Assembly (NCBI GenBank): GCA_910578505.1
Contig: CAJTPV010000008.1
Location: 24,148 to 88,147, forward strand
DNA: 64,000 nucleotides
Direction: 5' to 3'
Origin: an uncultured Oscillospiraceae bacterium
GTDB taxonomy: Bacteria > Bacillota > Clostridia > Oscillospirales > Oscillospiraceae
The notes under the pieces are model-generated. The model was not told the origin of the DNA and made no database searches. It saw only the letters and a program-made list of their open reading frames with translations. Shown here in pieces: positions 16,141 through 23,778 of this stretch (position 1 is its first letter; the number at the start of each line of letters is the position of its first letter). Both the position numbers and the translations under genes were made by a program.

Positions 16141-17805
16141 CAACACCACCGTCTCCATATGGTCATTGTTGTCCAAACTCAAATCCATGTCATGCTCAAT
16201 GATAGGGAGCCGGAATTTGATGGATTTGAGCCACTGTCCGTTGGACTGACGCTCTGGATATATCTGAATTTCCGAGATCAGTGCCTCGATCAGCTGCCGC
16301 CGCTCCACCTCGTCCATCAGGGCGTACAGCTTTTCAAAATAGATCAGGACCTTGTAGATGTTATCCCCGGTCAGCTTTTCCGCTTCAATGGCCTGCTTCT
16401 TAGCCCTTGCTGTAATAAGCTGTGACTCGATCTCTTCTATCCTATCGTACATCTTGTAAAGCCGGTCGTCAAGGTCGGCTTTCCGTTTGATGTAGTGCCG
16501 GTCATCCGGGTCAAGGGAGTCGATCTCCTCCATCAGCTTGGACTTGATGGAATAGCTCTGACGTAGCTGTTTTTCATAGTTGGCAATTTCCTGGTCGATG
16601 GCGGCGGTGTCCACCTTCATGTTGATTTTTTCCTGCATCATGGCAGCAAACTTTGGATTGCTCACCAGCTTGACGATTACCTCGGCTACCGCACCATCCA
16701 GCAATTCCTCATTGATCTGTTTTCTGTAATCGCATTTGTGCCCACGGGTCATGGTACGGTGTTTGCAGGCGTAGTAGAAGAAATCCTTATATTTTGTGCC
16801 ATCTTTTCTGTATTTGATGCTCTTGTTGGCGTACATTCCCGCCCCACAGATGGGACATTTTACAATGCCGGTGAGAAGGTGTGTCCGCTCATTCTGGCCC
16901 CTGTTCGCACGCTCATACTTCCTGGCTTGGGCCAGCAGCTTCACCTGAGCCGCCTGCCAGACATCTTCGGACACCAGCCCCTTATGCAGGCCATCTACCA
17001 GCAAGTAGTTGTCCTGCTCCACAAGGCGGTAGTCGTTCCTGGTGCCGTGGACCTTCTCGGTCCTCCGCCGTCCATAGGCAATTTTGCCGCAGTAGACCGG
17101 ATTTTTCAGAATCATGCGGACAAGGCTGGCATCAAACAGGGGATTTTTCCCGTTTTGTCTCTGAATTTTGCGGATACCGTGGTTTTCCAGATATTTTGCT
17201 ACTCCGTTCGCGCCGACATCGGTAGTGGTGTACTGCTGGAAAATGACCCGAATTGCCTCCGCTTCTTCTTCATTGATTTCCAGTTTGCCATCCACCAAGC
17301 AGTAGCCGTAAGGAGCAAAACCGCCGTTCCATCGACCCTCTCTGGCTTTCTGAATACGGCCCTCCATGGTTTGGACACGGATATTTTCACGCTCGATTTC
17401 GGCCACAGCGGAGAGGACAGAAATCATCAGCTTTCCGGCGTCCTTGGAGGAGTCGATGCCATCCTCCACGCAAATCAGGTTCACTCCAAAGTCCTGCATG
17501 ACTTGCAGCGTAGAGAGAACATCGGCGGCGTTCCTGCCGAAGCGGGAGAGTTTGAACACCAGGACAAAGGAAACGCCGTCTTTCCCGGATTTAATGTCCT
17601 CCATCATCTGGCTGAACTGAATGCGGCCCTCAATGGACTTGCCGGATTTGCCCGCGTCCTCATATTCACCCACGATTTCGTAGTGGTTGAAGTCGGCGAA
17701 GGCTTTCATTCGGGTCTTCTGCGCATCCAAAGAGTAGCCGTCGATTTGCATCGCTGTGGACACCCTGGTGTAAATGTAAACTTTCTCTTTTGTCTGCCGC
17801 ATCAT
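16114..17805 (-). CDS. Large serine recombinase (site-specific integrase)
   Basis: 563 residues. N-terminal resolvase domain with catalytic Ser in YTRVSTAMQ (S16) and the FKLSRFGRNAADVL helix; recombinase domain from about 165 (APYGYCLVDG, GNGVAKYLENHG-like region); zinc ribbon CPICGAG…YACKHRT…CDY near residues 320-355; coiled-coil around 385-440. This set is the family that integrates and excises Clostridial transposons. Its final codons METVVLLS duplicate the rlmD reading frame because the attachment core lies in its 3' end. The start ATG ATG follows GAGGGGTTT. It should catalyse excision and integration of the surrounding element. Confidence 0.95.
   Translation of the reverse strand: MMRQTKEKVYIYTRVSTAMQIDGYSLDAQKTRMKAFADFNHYEIVGEYEDAGKSGKSIEGRIQFSQMMEDIKSGKDGVSFVLVFKLSRFGRNAADVLSTLQVMQDFGVNLICVEDGIDSSKDAGKLMISVLSAVAEIERENIRVQTMEGRIQKAREGRWNGGFAPYGYCLVDGKLEINEEEAEAIRVIFQQYTTTDVGANGVAKYLENHGIRKIQRQNGKNPLFDASLVRMILKNPVYCGKIAYGRRRTEKVHGTRNDYRLVEQDNYLLVDGLHKGLVSEDVWQAAQVKLLAQARKYERANRGQNERTHLLTGIVKCPICGAGMYANKSIKYRKDGTKYKDFFYYACKHRTMTRGHKCDYRKQINEELLDGAVAEVIVKLVSNPKFAAMMQEKINMKVDTAAIDQEIANYEKQLRQSYSIKSKLMEEIDSLDPDDRHYIKRKADLDDRLYKMYDRIEEIESQLITARAKKQAIEAEKLTGDNIYKVLIYFEKLYALMDEVERRQLIEALISEIQIYPERQSNGQWLKSIKFRLPIIEHDMDLSLDNNDHMETVVLLSHQKTTA
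16141..16162. other. Attachment site, left (recombinase end)
   Basis: The sequence CAACACCACCGTCTCCATAT overlaps the last codons of the recombinase (HMETVVLL) and matches the right site at 27829-27849 at 16 of 20 positions, including the unbroken core ACCGTCTCCA. Serine integrases recombine at such short cores, so this is taken as attL/attR. The crossover dinucleotide cannot be fixed from one sequence. Confidence 0.6.
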
Positions 17806-17894
17806 AAACCCCTCATTTCTGTCCGCTTTCCGGCTGAGGAGAGATCTTTCTCCCCAGCCGGAAGTTTGGCCTTACAAATCACGATATTATCATA

Positions 17895-18068
17895 TCACAT
17901 CACTGCTGTATTTGCAAGGGTGGATCGCTGGGACTGATTGTTTTTTTCAGCCCCGATCCCGGTCTGTTCAACGCTGGGAGCAGGCATATCGTCGATGCCC
18001 AATTCCGATGCATACTTCTCAATCAGATTTGCCAGTAAGGTGGCAAGTCCGCTCCATTCATCGGTCAA
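17895..18068 (-). pseudogene. Out-of-frame C-terminal continuation of the relaxase
   Basis: Right after the relaxase stop (18058) the next frame is open for about 57 codons and looks coding: TDEWSGLATLLANLIEKYAS followed by ELGIDDMPAPSVEQ, ending at a stop at 17895. MobV relaxases often end in a helix of this kind, so a one-base shift near 18060-18068 probably separates it from the main frame. A separate TTG start at 18068 is an alternative, but no clear ribosome site supports it. Confidence 0.5.
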
Positions 18069-19032
18069 GGGCATTCTTCTTGCTGGCCTCCTCCTGTAAA
18101 AGTGTGGCGTTCTGCTGATACGCCTCCAAAATCTCCGGCGGCACGTTCTCCACCGCCCGTTTCAAGTCCTCCAGTTCCTGAAGCTGCTGGGCCACCTCCA
18201 ACCGCCGCTTGACGCTCTCCCGGCTGTCGTTCTCCTTCTTTTTCAAGGCGGCGTTCTCGGCCTTGAGGTCTTTGTAGGCGGCATCGTACTTCCGCAGCTT
18301 GGTCTGCATCCGTTCCACGCCGGGGAGATACTCTTCCAGAAGCGTCTCAATCTCGGCACTTTTCTTTTTTGCATTGAGGGGATTGACCTCGCCCAGCAGC
18401 TGCAACAGCATATCCCGCTGCCGGTTGAGGTGAGCAGCCTCCTTGAACAGCCGGGGCGGGATGTGGGTTCGTCCCGTCTCGCTGGCGCTCTCGCCCCGCT
18501 CCAGGTCCGGCCACTTCTTGACCATGTGTTTCCAGAACTCGTCCTGCCACCAAATCAGCTTTTTCTTGTTGCCCACAATGTCCTTGGCACTCAGTCGCCC
18601 GTCCGCTGTCAGCGGGACAAAAGAAAGGTGCATATGGGGCGTTTTCTCGTCCATATGCACCACGGCGGATATGATCGTGTCTTTCGACTGATGTTTTTCG
18701 ATGAAGTGAACTGCTTCTTCAAAGAACGCCCTGATTTCAGCCGCTTTCTTGCCCTTGAAGAACTCCGGGCTGGCCGTTACCAGCGCCTCCACCATCCGAA
18801 CGCTGTCCTTACGGGTGCGGCACTTGGCCTGGGCGATCTGCCGCTCTGCCTCCGCCCGGTATTTCCGCTCCGGCTGGACAAAATGGAAATTGAGGTGGCT
18901 CCGGCTGGTGTCCACGTCTGGATTGCTGGCGTACTTCTCCTTGGTTCGCTCGTTATGAGCCTCAATATGGCCGATTTCCGGTCCTTTATACTTGGCAAAG
19001 CGGAGAATGGCGTACTGCGGTTTCAGCATCAC
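18058..19032 (-). CDS. MobV/Pre-family mobilization relaxase
   Basis: 324 residues. N-terminal FAKYKGPEIGHIEAHNERTK and the histidine motif VVHMDEKTPHMHLSFVPLT (about residue 130) are the signature of Pre/Mob relaxases that nick the origin of transfer. SAKDIVGNKKKLIWWQDEFW and GRTHIPPRLFKEAAH follow, then a long coiled-coil (residues 215-300). The last residues KKNALDR appear to be the result of a frameshift, since the expected C-terminal helix continues in the next frame. The start overlaps the small HTH gene by 4 bases. It implies the element can be mobilised by a co-resident conjugation system. Confidence 0.9.
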   Translation of the reverse strand: MMLKPQYAILRFAKYKGPEIGHIEAHNERTKEKYASNPDVDTSRSHLNFHFVQPERKYRAEAERQIAQAKCRTRKDSVRMVEALVTASPEFFKGKKAAEIRAFFEEAVHFIEKHQSKDTIISAVVHMDEKTPHMHLSFVPLTADGRLSAKDIVGNKKKLIWWQDEFWKHMVKKWPDLERGESASETGRTHIPPRLFKEAAHLNRQRDMLLQLLGEVNPLNAKKKSAEIETLLEEYLPGVERMQTKLRKYDAAYKDLKAENAALKKKENDSRESVKRRLEVAQQLQELEDLKRAVENVPPEILEAYQQNATLLQEEASKKNALDR

Positions 19033-19241
19033 TTCCCCCTCCTCTGCCAGACCAGATCGAACCCCAGCACGTTGGCCAGCTGGATGGCCTCGATGTACCG
19101 CAGCGAACCCCGCTGCAACTTGGCGGAGAGATTGGACACGCTGTCGCTCCAGCCGTGTTCGGTGGCGAGCATATCCACCACCTCCTGCATGGTGTATCCG
19201 GCGCGGATGATCTGCGCCTTGATCTCGTTTCTGATGTTCAA
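19029..19241 (-). CDS. Small helix-turn-helix-like protein
   Basis: 70 residues beginning MNIRNEIKAQIIRAGYTMQE and containing a helix-turn-helix-like segment (EVVDMLATEHGWSDSVSNLS, then LQRGSLRYIEAIQLANVLG). Such short proteins regularly precede MobV relaxases in clostridial elements. It overlaps the relaxase start by 4 bases, so the two are co-translated and it may regulate or accompany the relaxase. TTTTTATTGAAC upstream offers AGGAGG near 19246-19251 on the minus strand. The specific function is unknown. Confidence 0.7.
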   Translation of the reverse strand: MNIRNEIKAQIIRAGYTMQEVVDMLATEHGWSDSVSNLSAKLQRGSLRYIEAIQLANVLGFDLVWQRRGK

Positions 19242-19591
19242 TAAAAACCTCCTAATTCTACATGGCTGTCACGCAATAAAAGCACCCTTCGATTTCGTGC
19301 TTCCGAGTGACTTTTGTTGAAACGGTGAAAATACCGTCATAACCGTCAACTCTGTTCACCATTCAGAGCAGCACGGTTCCGTGAAACCTGTTCGGAAATT
19401 CAGTAAAAAGTTTGCGGTTTTGGAAAATGTAGAAGTTTTAGCGGCAAAGGTGACCTACTATACTGCCCTGCTTCTCTAAATGCGGAAAATTAAATTGTGA
19501 CTGACCTCAAAAGAAGCGTACAGTGCGTACATGAGTACGCCCGTGTACGCTTGTACGCATTGTACGGGTGATTTGGGGTCACTGTGTATTT
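19242..19591. other. Noncoding stretch with an iteron-like array
   Basis: 350 bases between the HTH/relaxase pair and the primase gene. No coding frame is supported. The left half (19260-19500) shows nothing I can name; the right half holds six evenly spaced GTAC-centred motifs (19518-19565) framed by an inverted repeat (19502-19511 and 19572-19581). Position beside the primase suggests a replication or transfer origin. Confidence 0.5.
19518..19565. repeat. Iteron-like array of six GTAC motifs
   Basis: GTAC occurs at 19518, 19527, 19535, 19545, 19553 and 19562 (steps 9, 8, 10, 8, 9), mostly as CGTACA, AGTACG or TGTACG. It is flanked by TGACCTCAAA and TTTGGGGTCA, an inverted repeat with one mismatch. 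Regular spacing close to one helical turn next to a primase/helicase gene is typical of initiator-binding iterons. Confidence 0.5.
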
Positions 19592-20935
19592 TCAGTACTG
19601 CCGCGCCAGCACCCGCAGGCCGGTGAACCCCCTTGACCGCCTGCCACCGCCGATGTAGATGTTGTTGGTATGGCTGATCTTGTAGCTCCCGGCGCTCTGA
19701 TTGAGATAGTTGCAGAAACTTTTCATGGACAGGGCATTGTAGGCGTTGTCCTCGCACCAGAGTTTATAGGCGGCGTACAGGTCCTTGGAGCTGGCGGCGG
19801 CGTCCGGTTCATAGGAGATGTACCCGGTGGAGCGCATGAACTCCACAATGTTGTTGCCGTCGGCCACCGCCGCGTTCATATTTTCCTGGGCCTGTTGGCT
19901 GATGGTAAAACGGTAATTGTGCGCGATCAGCCGCCTCAGGCCCTCCAGCGCCCACAGGAAGATGCCCTCCGCCTCGGCGCACATTTTCTCCCCGATGAAC
20001 GGGTCGTCCACCCGGCCCGCCGGTCGTTCTTTGGCCGTCAGGATGATCTGCCGCCGGAAGAAACCTACGCTTCGGTCATAGAGGGAGTGGAGCGTTCCGT
20101 TTCCCAGGCCGATGAAGCGGACATATAGCTGTCCTTGATAGCTCTGCTTGCCCTTCTTCTCCAAGTCCATGGGCAGCTCGGCGGTAACAATGGCCTTAAT
20201 GTGATTAGTCTGGGGCAGGGCCTCCAGCTTCATGTCATCGTCCACCAAAAGGAGCTGATGCTCCAGATCGGCGCGGGCAAAGGGGCTTGTCTCCACCTTG
20301 GCGATGCTGCCGGTGTTCATGTTCTGCCCCAGCAGGGCGCGGAGTACCAGCCCCAGCCGGGATTTGCCCTCGCCGCCCCTGCCGGTGATGATGAGCATTT
20401 TCTGCCCTTTGGTAGAAGGAATAAGGCAGTAACCCATGAACTCCTGGAGGGTCAGAATGTCCTCCGGCTCCAGCAGGTCATCCAGGAACGCCAGCCACTT
20501 CATCGGCGGCGGGGCATCCGGTACATAGCGGACCGGCAGGCGGTTGATGCAGAAGTCCTTTGCCTCTGAGAATGTGCCGTTAAGAAACAATGTCCCATTG
20601 GCAACATGAACCCTGTCCTGATAGACCGGCAGCGGCGGCGACCAGCACTCTACCCGCAAAGCATCTAGCAGATTTGCGGCCCGCTTCGCCACGCCGGAGG
20701 TGACATAGGGCTTGATGCGGTCCAGGACTTCCTTCTTCAACATTGTTTCGTCCGTCACCCGGCCCTCAGTGGTGAAAAAGGAGTCATGGACACAGAGCAT
20801 GGGGTGTTCCCGCAGAAATTCCTCGCAGAACAGAACTTCGTTGATTTTCTTGCCGTCGAACCAGACGGGCCAGTCCTCCGGTCCCGGCGGCAGGCGGGCG
20901 GCGTGATTTGTTGTGTCACAGTTGTTCAATTGCAT
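19592..20935 (-). CDS. P4-type plasmid/phage primase-helicase
   Basis: 447 residues. An N-terminal region (PEDWPVWFDGKKINEVLFCE) is followed by a superfamily 3-type helicase: Walker A ITGRGGEGKSRLGLVLRALL near residue 195, Walker B-like HQLLLVDDDMKLEAL, and FIGLGNGTLHSLYDRSVGFF. C-terminal winged-helix-like segment SSKDLYAAYKLWCEDN. The start ATG at 20935 follows ACGGAGGG; a longer frame to 21379 is open but unsupported. It would unwind and prime element DNA after excision, and implies that the element can replicate as a circle. Confidence 0.82.
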   Translation of the reverse strand: MQLNNCDTTNHAARLPPGPEDWPVWFDGKKINEVLFCEEFLREHPMLCVHDSFFTTEGRVTDETMLKKEVLDRIKPYVTSGVAKRAANLLDALRVECWSPPLPVYQDRVHVANGTLFLNGTFSEAKDFCINRLPVRYVPDAPPPMKWLAFLDDLLEPEDILTLQEFMGYCLIPSTKGQKMLIITGRGGEGKSRLGLVLRALLGQNMNTGSIAKVETSPFARADLEHQLLLVDDDMKLEALPQTNHIKAIVTAELPMDLEKKGKQSYQGQLYVRFIGLGNGTLHSLYDRSVGFFRRQIILTAKERPAGRVDDPFIGEKMCAEAEGIFLWALEGLRRLIAHNYRFTISQQAQENMNAAVADGNNIVEFMRSTGYISYEPDAAASSKDLYAAYKLWCEDNAYNALSMKSFCNYLNQSAGSYKISHTNNIYIGGGRRSRGFTGLRVLARQY

Positions 20936-21047
20936 CCCTCCGTAAAAAGATTGGCGTTTTCGTTTGCCTATCTCAATATACGGAAAAACCGGCTTCGCCC
21001 CTCGTTTTTTGCAGAACTGACCAGAAAATAAAAAACGGCCCGGAAAA

Positions 21048-21063
21048 TTTGCAAAAATGCAAA
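21048..21063. promoter_or_regulatory. Palindrome in the primase/XRE divergent promoter region
   Basis: TTTGC-AAAAAT-GCAAA is a 5+5 bp inverted repeat between the divergent primase and XRE genes; related halves TTTGCGG (21079) and CGCAAACGG (21114) follow. It is a plausible binding site for the XRE regulator encoded at 21159. Confidence 0.35.
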
Positions 21064-21158
21064 CTCCGAACCGAGAATATTTGCGGTTACTCGACAGCGT
21101 TCGTGTTTTTTTACGCAAACGGTGTGATAAACTGGGAAAAATGTCGGGGGGTATGTCA

Positions 21159-21959
21159 ATGTCAGAATTTTTACCGGGCACGATAGGCCAGCGGCTGGCG
21201 GAACTGCGGGAACAGCGGGGCCTTACAAGAGAAGAATTGGCAGAGCGGGTAGGCGTCAGCACCTCCACCCTCAGCCGGTTGGAGAGCGGGCAGATACAGA
21301 AATTCAGCGACGAAATGCTGACTGCTCTGGCGCGGGAGTTTGATGTGTCCACCGACTTCCTGCTGGGGCTGACGAACATCCCAGATCGGATGAATTATGA
21401 CATTGGGGAACTGGGCCTGACGGCGCTGGCGGCGCGGAACCTCTACACCGGGAAGGTCAACAACGAAGTTGTCAGCCGGATGCTGGAGCATCCCCGGTTT
21501 GCCGTTCTGACCACTATGATCGCGCAGTATTTTGATGATACTCTGGCAACTGGCGTTGCCGTCCAGAACCAGATTTTTGCCTCTATGGGTGAGCTGCTGC
21601 TGGGCGCGGGACAGAGAGAGGCGGCACAAGCAGCAGCACTTTCCAAGACGCCGCCGCACCAGGTGGAGCTGTCCAAAATCCAAAACACCTTTATGGTGAT
21701 GCTCAAAGAAATGAAAAGGGCTATGGCTTCTGAGCTGGCAGAGAAACAGGCCGCGACCAGGGAGATCGTGACCCAGATGATGGCGGAGCTGACAAAGGGC
21801 GGGGACAGGCCCCTGACCGAAATCACGCCGGAGCAGATGACGGATGCCATCTTACATACGGTGGACACCAGTGTTCTCGACCCGGACAAGCTGACAGTGT
21901 TCCGGTCCGGCGTTGTCTCCCTGTTTGAAAATCTTCCCAGGGCAGCGCATGAGCAATGA
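21159..21959 (+). CDS. XRE-family transcriptional regulator of the element
   Basis: 266 residues from ATG 21159; in-frame ATGs at 21141 and 21153 are alternatives, but only 21159 has a spaced G-rich site (GGGGGG, 7 bases before). HTH: IGQRLAELREQRGLTREELA and VGVSTSTLSRLESGQ (residues 8-45). The rest is helical, with TDFLLGLTNIPDRMNYDIGE and a long C-terminal region holding a conserved EITPEQMTDAILHTV. It probably represses the divergent primase operon. Its stop overlaps the next gene's start by 11 bases. Confidence 0.85.
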   Translation: MSEFLPGTIGQRLAELREQRGLTREELAERVGVSTSTLSRLESGQIQKFSDEMLTALAREFDVSTDFLLGLTNIPDRMNYDIGELGLTALAARNLYTGKVNNEVVSRMLEHPRFAVLTTMIAQYFDDTLATGVAVQNQIFASMGELLLGAGQREAAQAAALSKTPPHQVELSKIQNTFMVMLKEMKRAMASELAEKQAATREIVTQMMAELTKGGDRPLTEITPEQMTDAILHTVDTSVLDPDKLTVFRSGVVSLFENLPRAAHEQ

Positions 21960-22518
21960 GGAGCTTTGCGCACTGGCCAAGGGCGGCGACACCGAGGCCC
22001 GGAACCGGCTACTTGAAACTAACCTTTCTTTTATCCGGCAACAGGCAAACAAAATTTATGGACAGAGTGGGAGCGGTTGCCTTGATGTAGACGACCTCAT
22101 TCAAGAGGGCTGCTTCGGTCTGATGGAGGCAATCGACCGCTTTGACCCGGAGCGCGGCACAAAATTTCTGACCTATGCCGTCTGGTGGATCAGGAAATTT
22201 ATGCGGGAGGCGGCCAGCATTGTTCTGGCCGATGATGAAGTCTGCCTGAGTGAGATGGAAAAGTTTTCCCTCCCGCAGATTTACGGGAAGTCGCCGGAGC
22301 AGATTGTCCTTCAAGCGGAAACCTACGCCGAGCTGCACAATGGTCTGGGGCAAATCTCCGCCAGGGAGCGGACCTATCTGCTCTACCGCTACGGCTTCAC
22401 CGATGGGGGCGAGCATCCTATCCCAGAGACTGCGGCGCACTTCCATCTGACGGAGAAGCGGGCGCAGAATACGGAGCGGGCCGCACTGGACGATTTGCGG
22501 CGCAGGTTGTTACGTTGA
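21949..22518 (+). CDS. Sigma-70-family RNA polymerase sigma factor of the element
   Basis: 189 residues. Region 2 is clear (VDDLIQEGCFGLMEAIDRFD, PERGTKFLTYAVWWIRKFMR) and region 4 is recognisable (ISARERTYLLYRYG, then PIPETAAHFHLTEKRAQNTE). Region 1.1 is absent, as expected for element-borne or sporulation-like factors. Its ATG lies inside the end of the XRE gene, so the two are translated together. It may direct transcription of element genes or switch element activation on. Confidence 0.88.
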   Translation: MSNEELCALAKGGDTEARNRLLETNLSFIRQQANKIYGQSGSGCLDVDDLIQEGCFGLMEAIDRFDPERGTKFLTYAVWWIRKFMREAASIVLADDEVCLSEMEKFSLPQIYGKSPEQIVLQAETYAELHNGLGQISARERTYLLYRYGFTDGGEHPIPETAAHFHLTEKRAQNTERAALDDLRRRLLR

Positions 22519-22876
22519 TTTCGCTGCGGCGGGACGATGGACGGGGGACGGGGGCTGTATATACCTTTTGTCCCTCCTGAAAGCAGGCGGAGGAATGGTT
22601 GCTGTCGCTCCATTCCTCCGCCTGCTTTCCTGGCACTGCAAAGCGGCTGTCCTGCCGTCCATCCCCTTTCCCGCGCCAGCCGGGACAAAAGGTATAACAC
22701 ACTAGACTTTTTCCACTGCGTTCCAAAAGTCGTGTGCCAAAGGGGGACTGCCCCCTTTGGAAACCCCCACCATTTTCGGAAGCTGTGTGGCCACAGACTG
22801 CAAAAGCGCAGTCCGGCCCCACGCCCCGAAAATGGGAACAGCTCTACGGTTCTGCACCCGCAGGCCCGTAGAGCTG
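22519..22876. other. Hairpin-dense noncoding region, candidate transfer or replication origin
   Basis: 358 bases without a gene but with at least five inverted repeats: TATACCTTTTGTCCC (22558) with its complement at 22681-22695; inside it GAAAGCAGGCGGAGGAATGG with an exact complement across an 11-base loop (22577-22630); CCAAAGGGGG-ACTG-CCCCCTTTGG (22738-22761); CCATTTTCGG/CCGAAAATGG (about 22770-22832); AACAGCTCTACGG/CCGTAGAGCTGTT (about 22839-22880). Density of this kind is typical of single-strand origins or oriT. Confidence 0.6.
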
Positions 22877-23080
22877 TTATTCGTCCGGGACGTACTCTGC
22901 GATGTCCTCCAGTCGGCAATCCAGCGCCGAACATAATTTGTTCAGCGTCTTTGTTTCCATGTTATCATTGGCCCGCAGACGCCGGACGGTCTTGCTGTCG
23001 ATGCTGCACTTCTCCCGGAGCTGATAGGTGGAGACACCCTTTTCCCTCATCACATCCCACAGCTTATCAAAAATAATCAC
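22877..23080 (-). CDS. Small XRE-type repressor
   Basis: 67 residues from a GTG start at 23080 that has AGGAGGG 7 bases upstream; longer open frames lack a site. Sequence starts MIIFDKLWDVMREKG and holds a Cro/C1-type HTH (VSTYQLREKCSIDSKTVRRL, then NMETKTLNKLCSALDCRLED). This family commonly acts as a small repressor in clostridial elements. It faces the SLOG/methylase operon across a region with a perfect 13-bp inverted repeat, the probable operator for both directions. Confidence 0.82.
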   Translation of the reverse strand: MIIFDKLWDVMREKGVSTYQLREKCSIDSKTVRRLRANDNMETKTLNKLCSALDCRLEDIAEYVPDE

Positions 23081-23110
23081 GACCTCACCCTCCTGATTGA
23101 CACCAATCAG

Positions 23111-23155
23111 TATGGGGGTTATAATCTCCATAGTTAAGGGGATATAACCCCCATA
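23111..23155. promoter_or_regulatory. Operator with 13-bp inverted repeats between the repressor and the cargo operon
   Basis: TATGGGGGTTATA (23111-23123) and its perfect complement TATAACCCCCATA (23143-23155) lie 19 bases apart in the divergent promoter region. Spacing of 32 bp between identical half positions (about three turns) fits cooperative dimer binding. The neighbouring 67-aa XRE protein is the obvious ligand. Confidence 0.6.
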
Positions 23156-23185
23156 TACAAAATAAAAATCAGGAGGCCAATTACA

Positions 23186-23686
23186 ATGATTGAACGGTGC
23201 TGTGCATTCACCGGCCATCGTCCGAGGAAGTTTCCCTGGGGCTATAACGAGGCCGATGCCCGATGTGTTGCGTTGAAAGAAACGCTTGCCAAGGAGATTG
23301 CCAAGCTGGTGAATGCCGGATACACCGACTTCTTCTCCGGGATGGCGGAGGGGGGCGACACCTGGGCGGCGATGGCAGTCCTGGCCTTGAAAAAAGAAAA
23401 TCCCGCGCTGAGGCTCCACTGTGTCCTGCCCTGCGAGGGGCAGGCGGACGAGTGGTCAGCTTCAGCGCAGGAACTCTATCATTCCATTTTGGCGCAGGCG
23501 GATGAGGTCGTGTATGTGAGCCGGGAATACCGGGATGGCTGTATGCTCAAACGTAATCGCTACCTGGTCGATCACGCCGCCTGCCTGCTGGCCGTCTACA
23601 ACGGCGAGCGGCGGGGCGGGACGGCGATGACGGTGAGGTATGCCAGGAAGCTGGGGCGGGAGGTTATCATACTCAATCCCGCTTGA
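23186..23686 (+). CDS. SLOG-family (DUF1273/YpsA-like) protein
   Basis: 166 residues. MIERCCAFTGHRPRKFPWGY at the start, GYTDFFSGMAEGGDTWAAMA in the middle and the C-terminal CLLAVYNGERRGGTAMTVRY are hallmarks of the YpsA/DUF1273 branch of the SLOG superfamily, a Rossmann-like fold thought to bind nucleotides or their derivatives. SLOG proteins are frequent in mobile and defence islands as sensors. AGGAGGCCAATTACA precedes the ATG. First gene of the cargo operon; the methylase frame begins just after it. Confidence 0.85.
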   Translation: MIERCCAFTGHRPRKFPWGYNEADARCVALKETLAKEIAKLVNAGYTDFFSGMAEGGDTWAAMAVLALKKENPALRLHCVLPCEGQADEWSASAQELYHSILAQADEVVYVSREYRDGCMLKRNRYLVDHAACLLAVYNGERRGGTAMTVRYARKLGREVIILNPA

Positions 23687-23778
23687 GGAAATTTTGCAAA
23701 AGTCGAAATGCGCCGTTGTTTTCTGGCACCAGATATGGTATGATTATCCTGTTAGTTTCCACATGGGGAGGTGTCGCT

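Noticed and set aside
17828..17863. TTCCGGCTGAGGAGA/TCTCCCCAGCCGGAA hairpin as a terminator
   Set aside because: Good stem but no T-run on either strand; it may be a recombinase leader structure, not enough to call.
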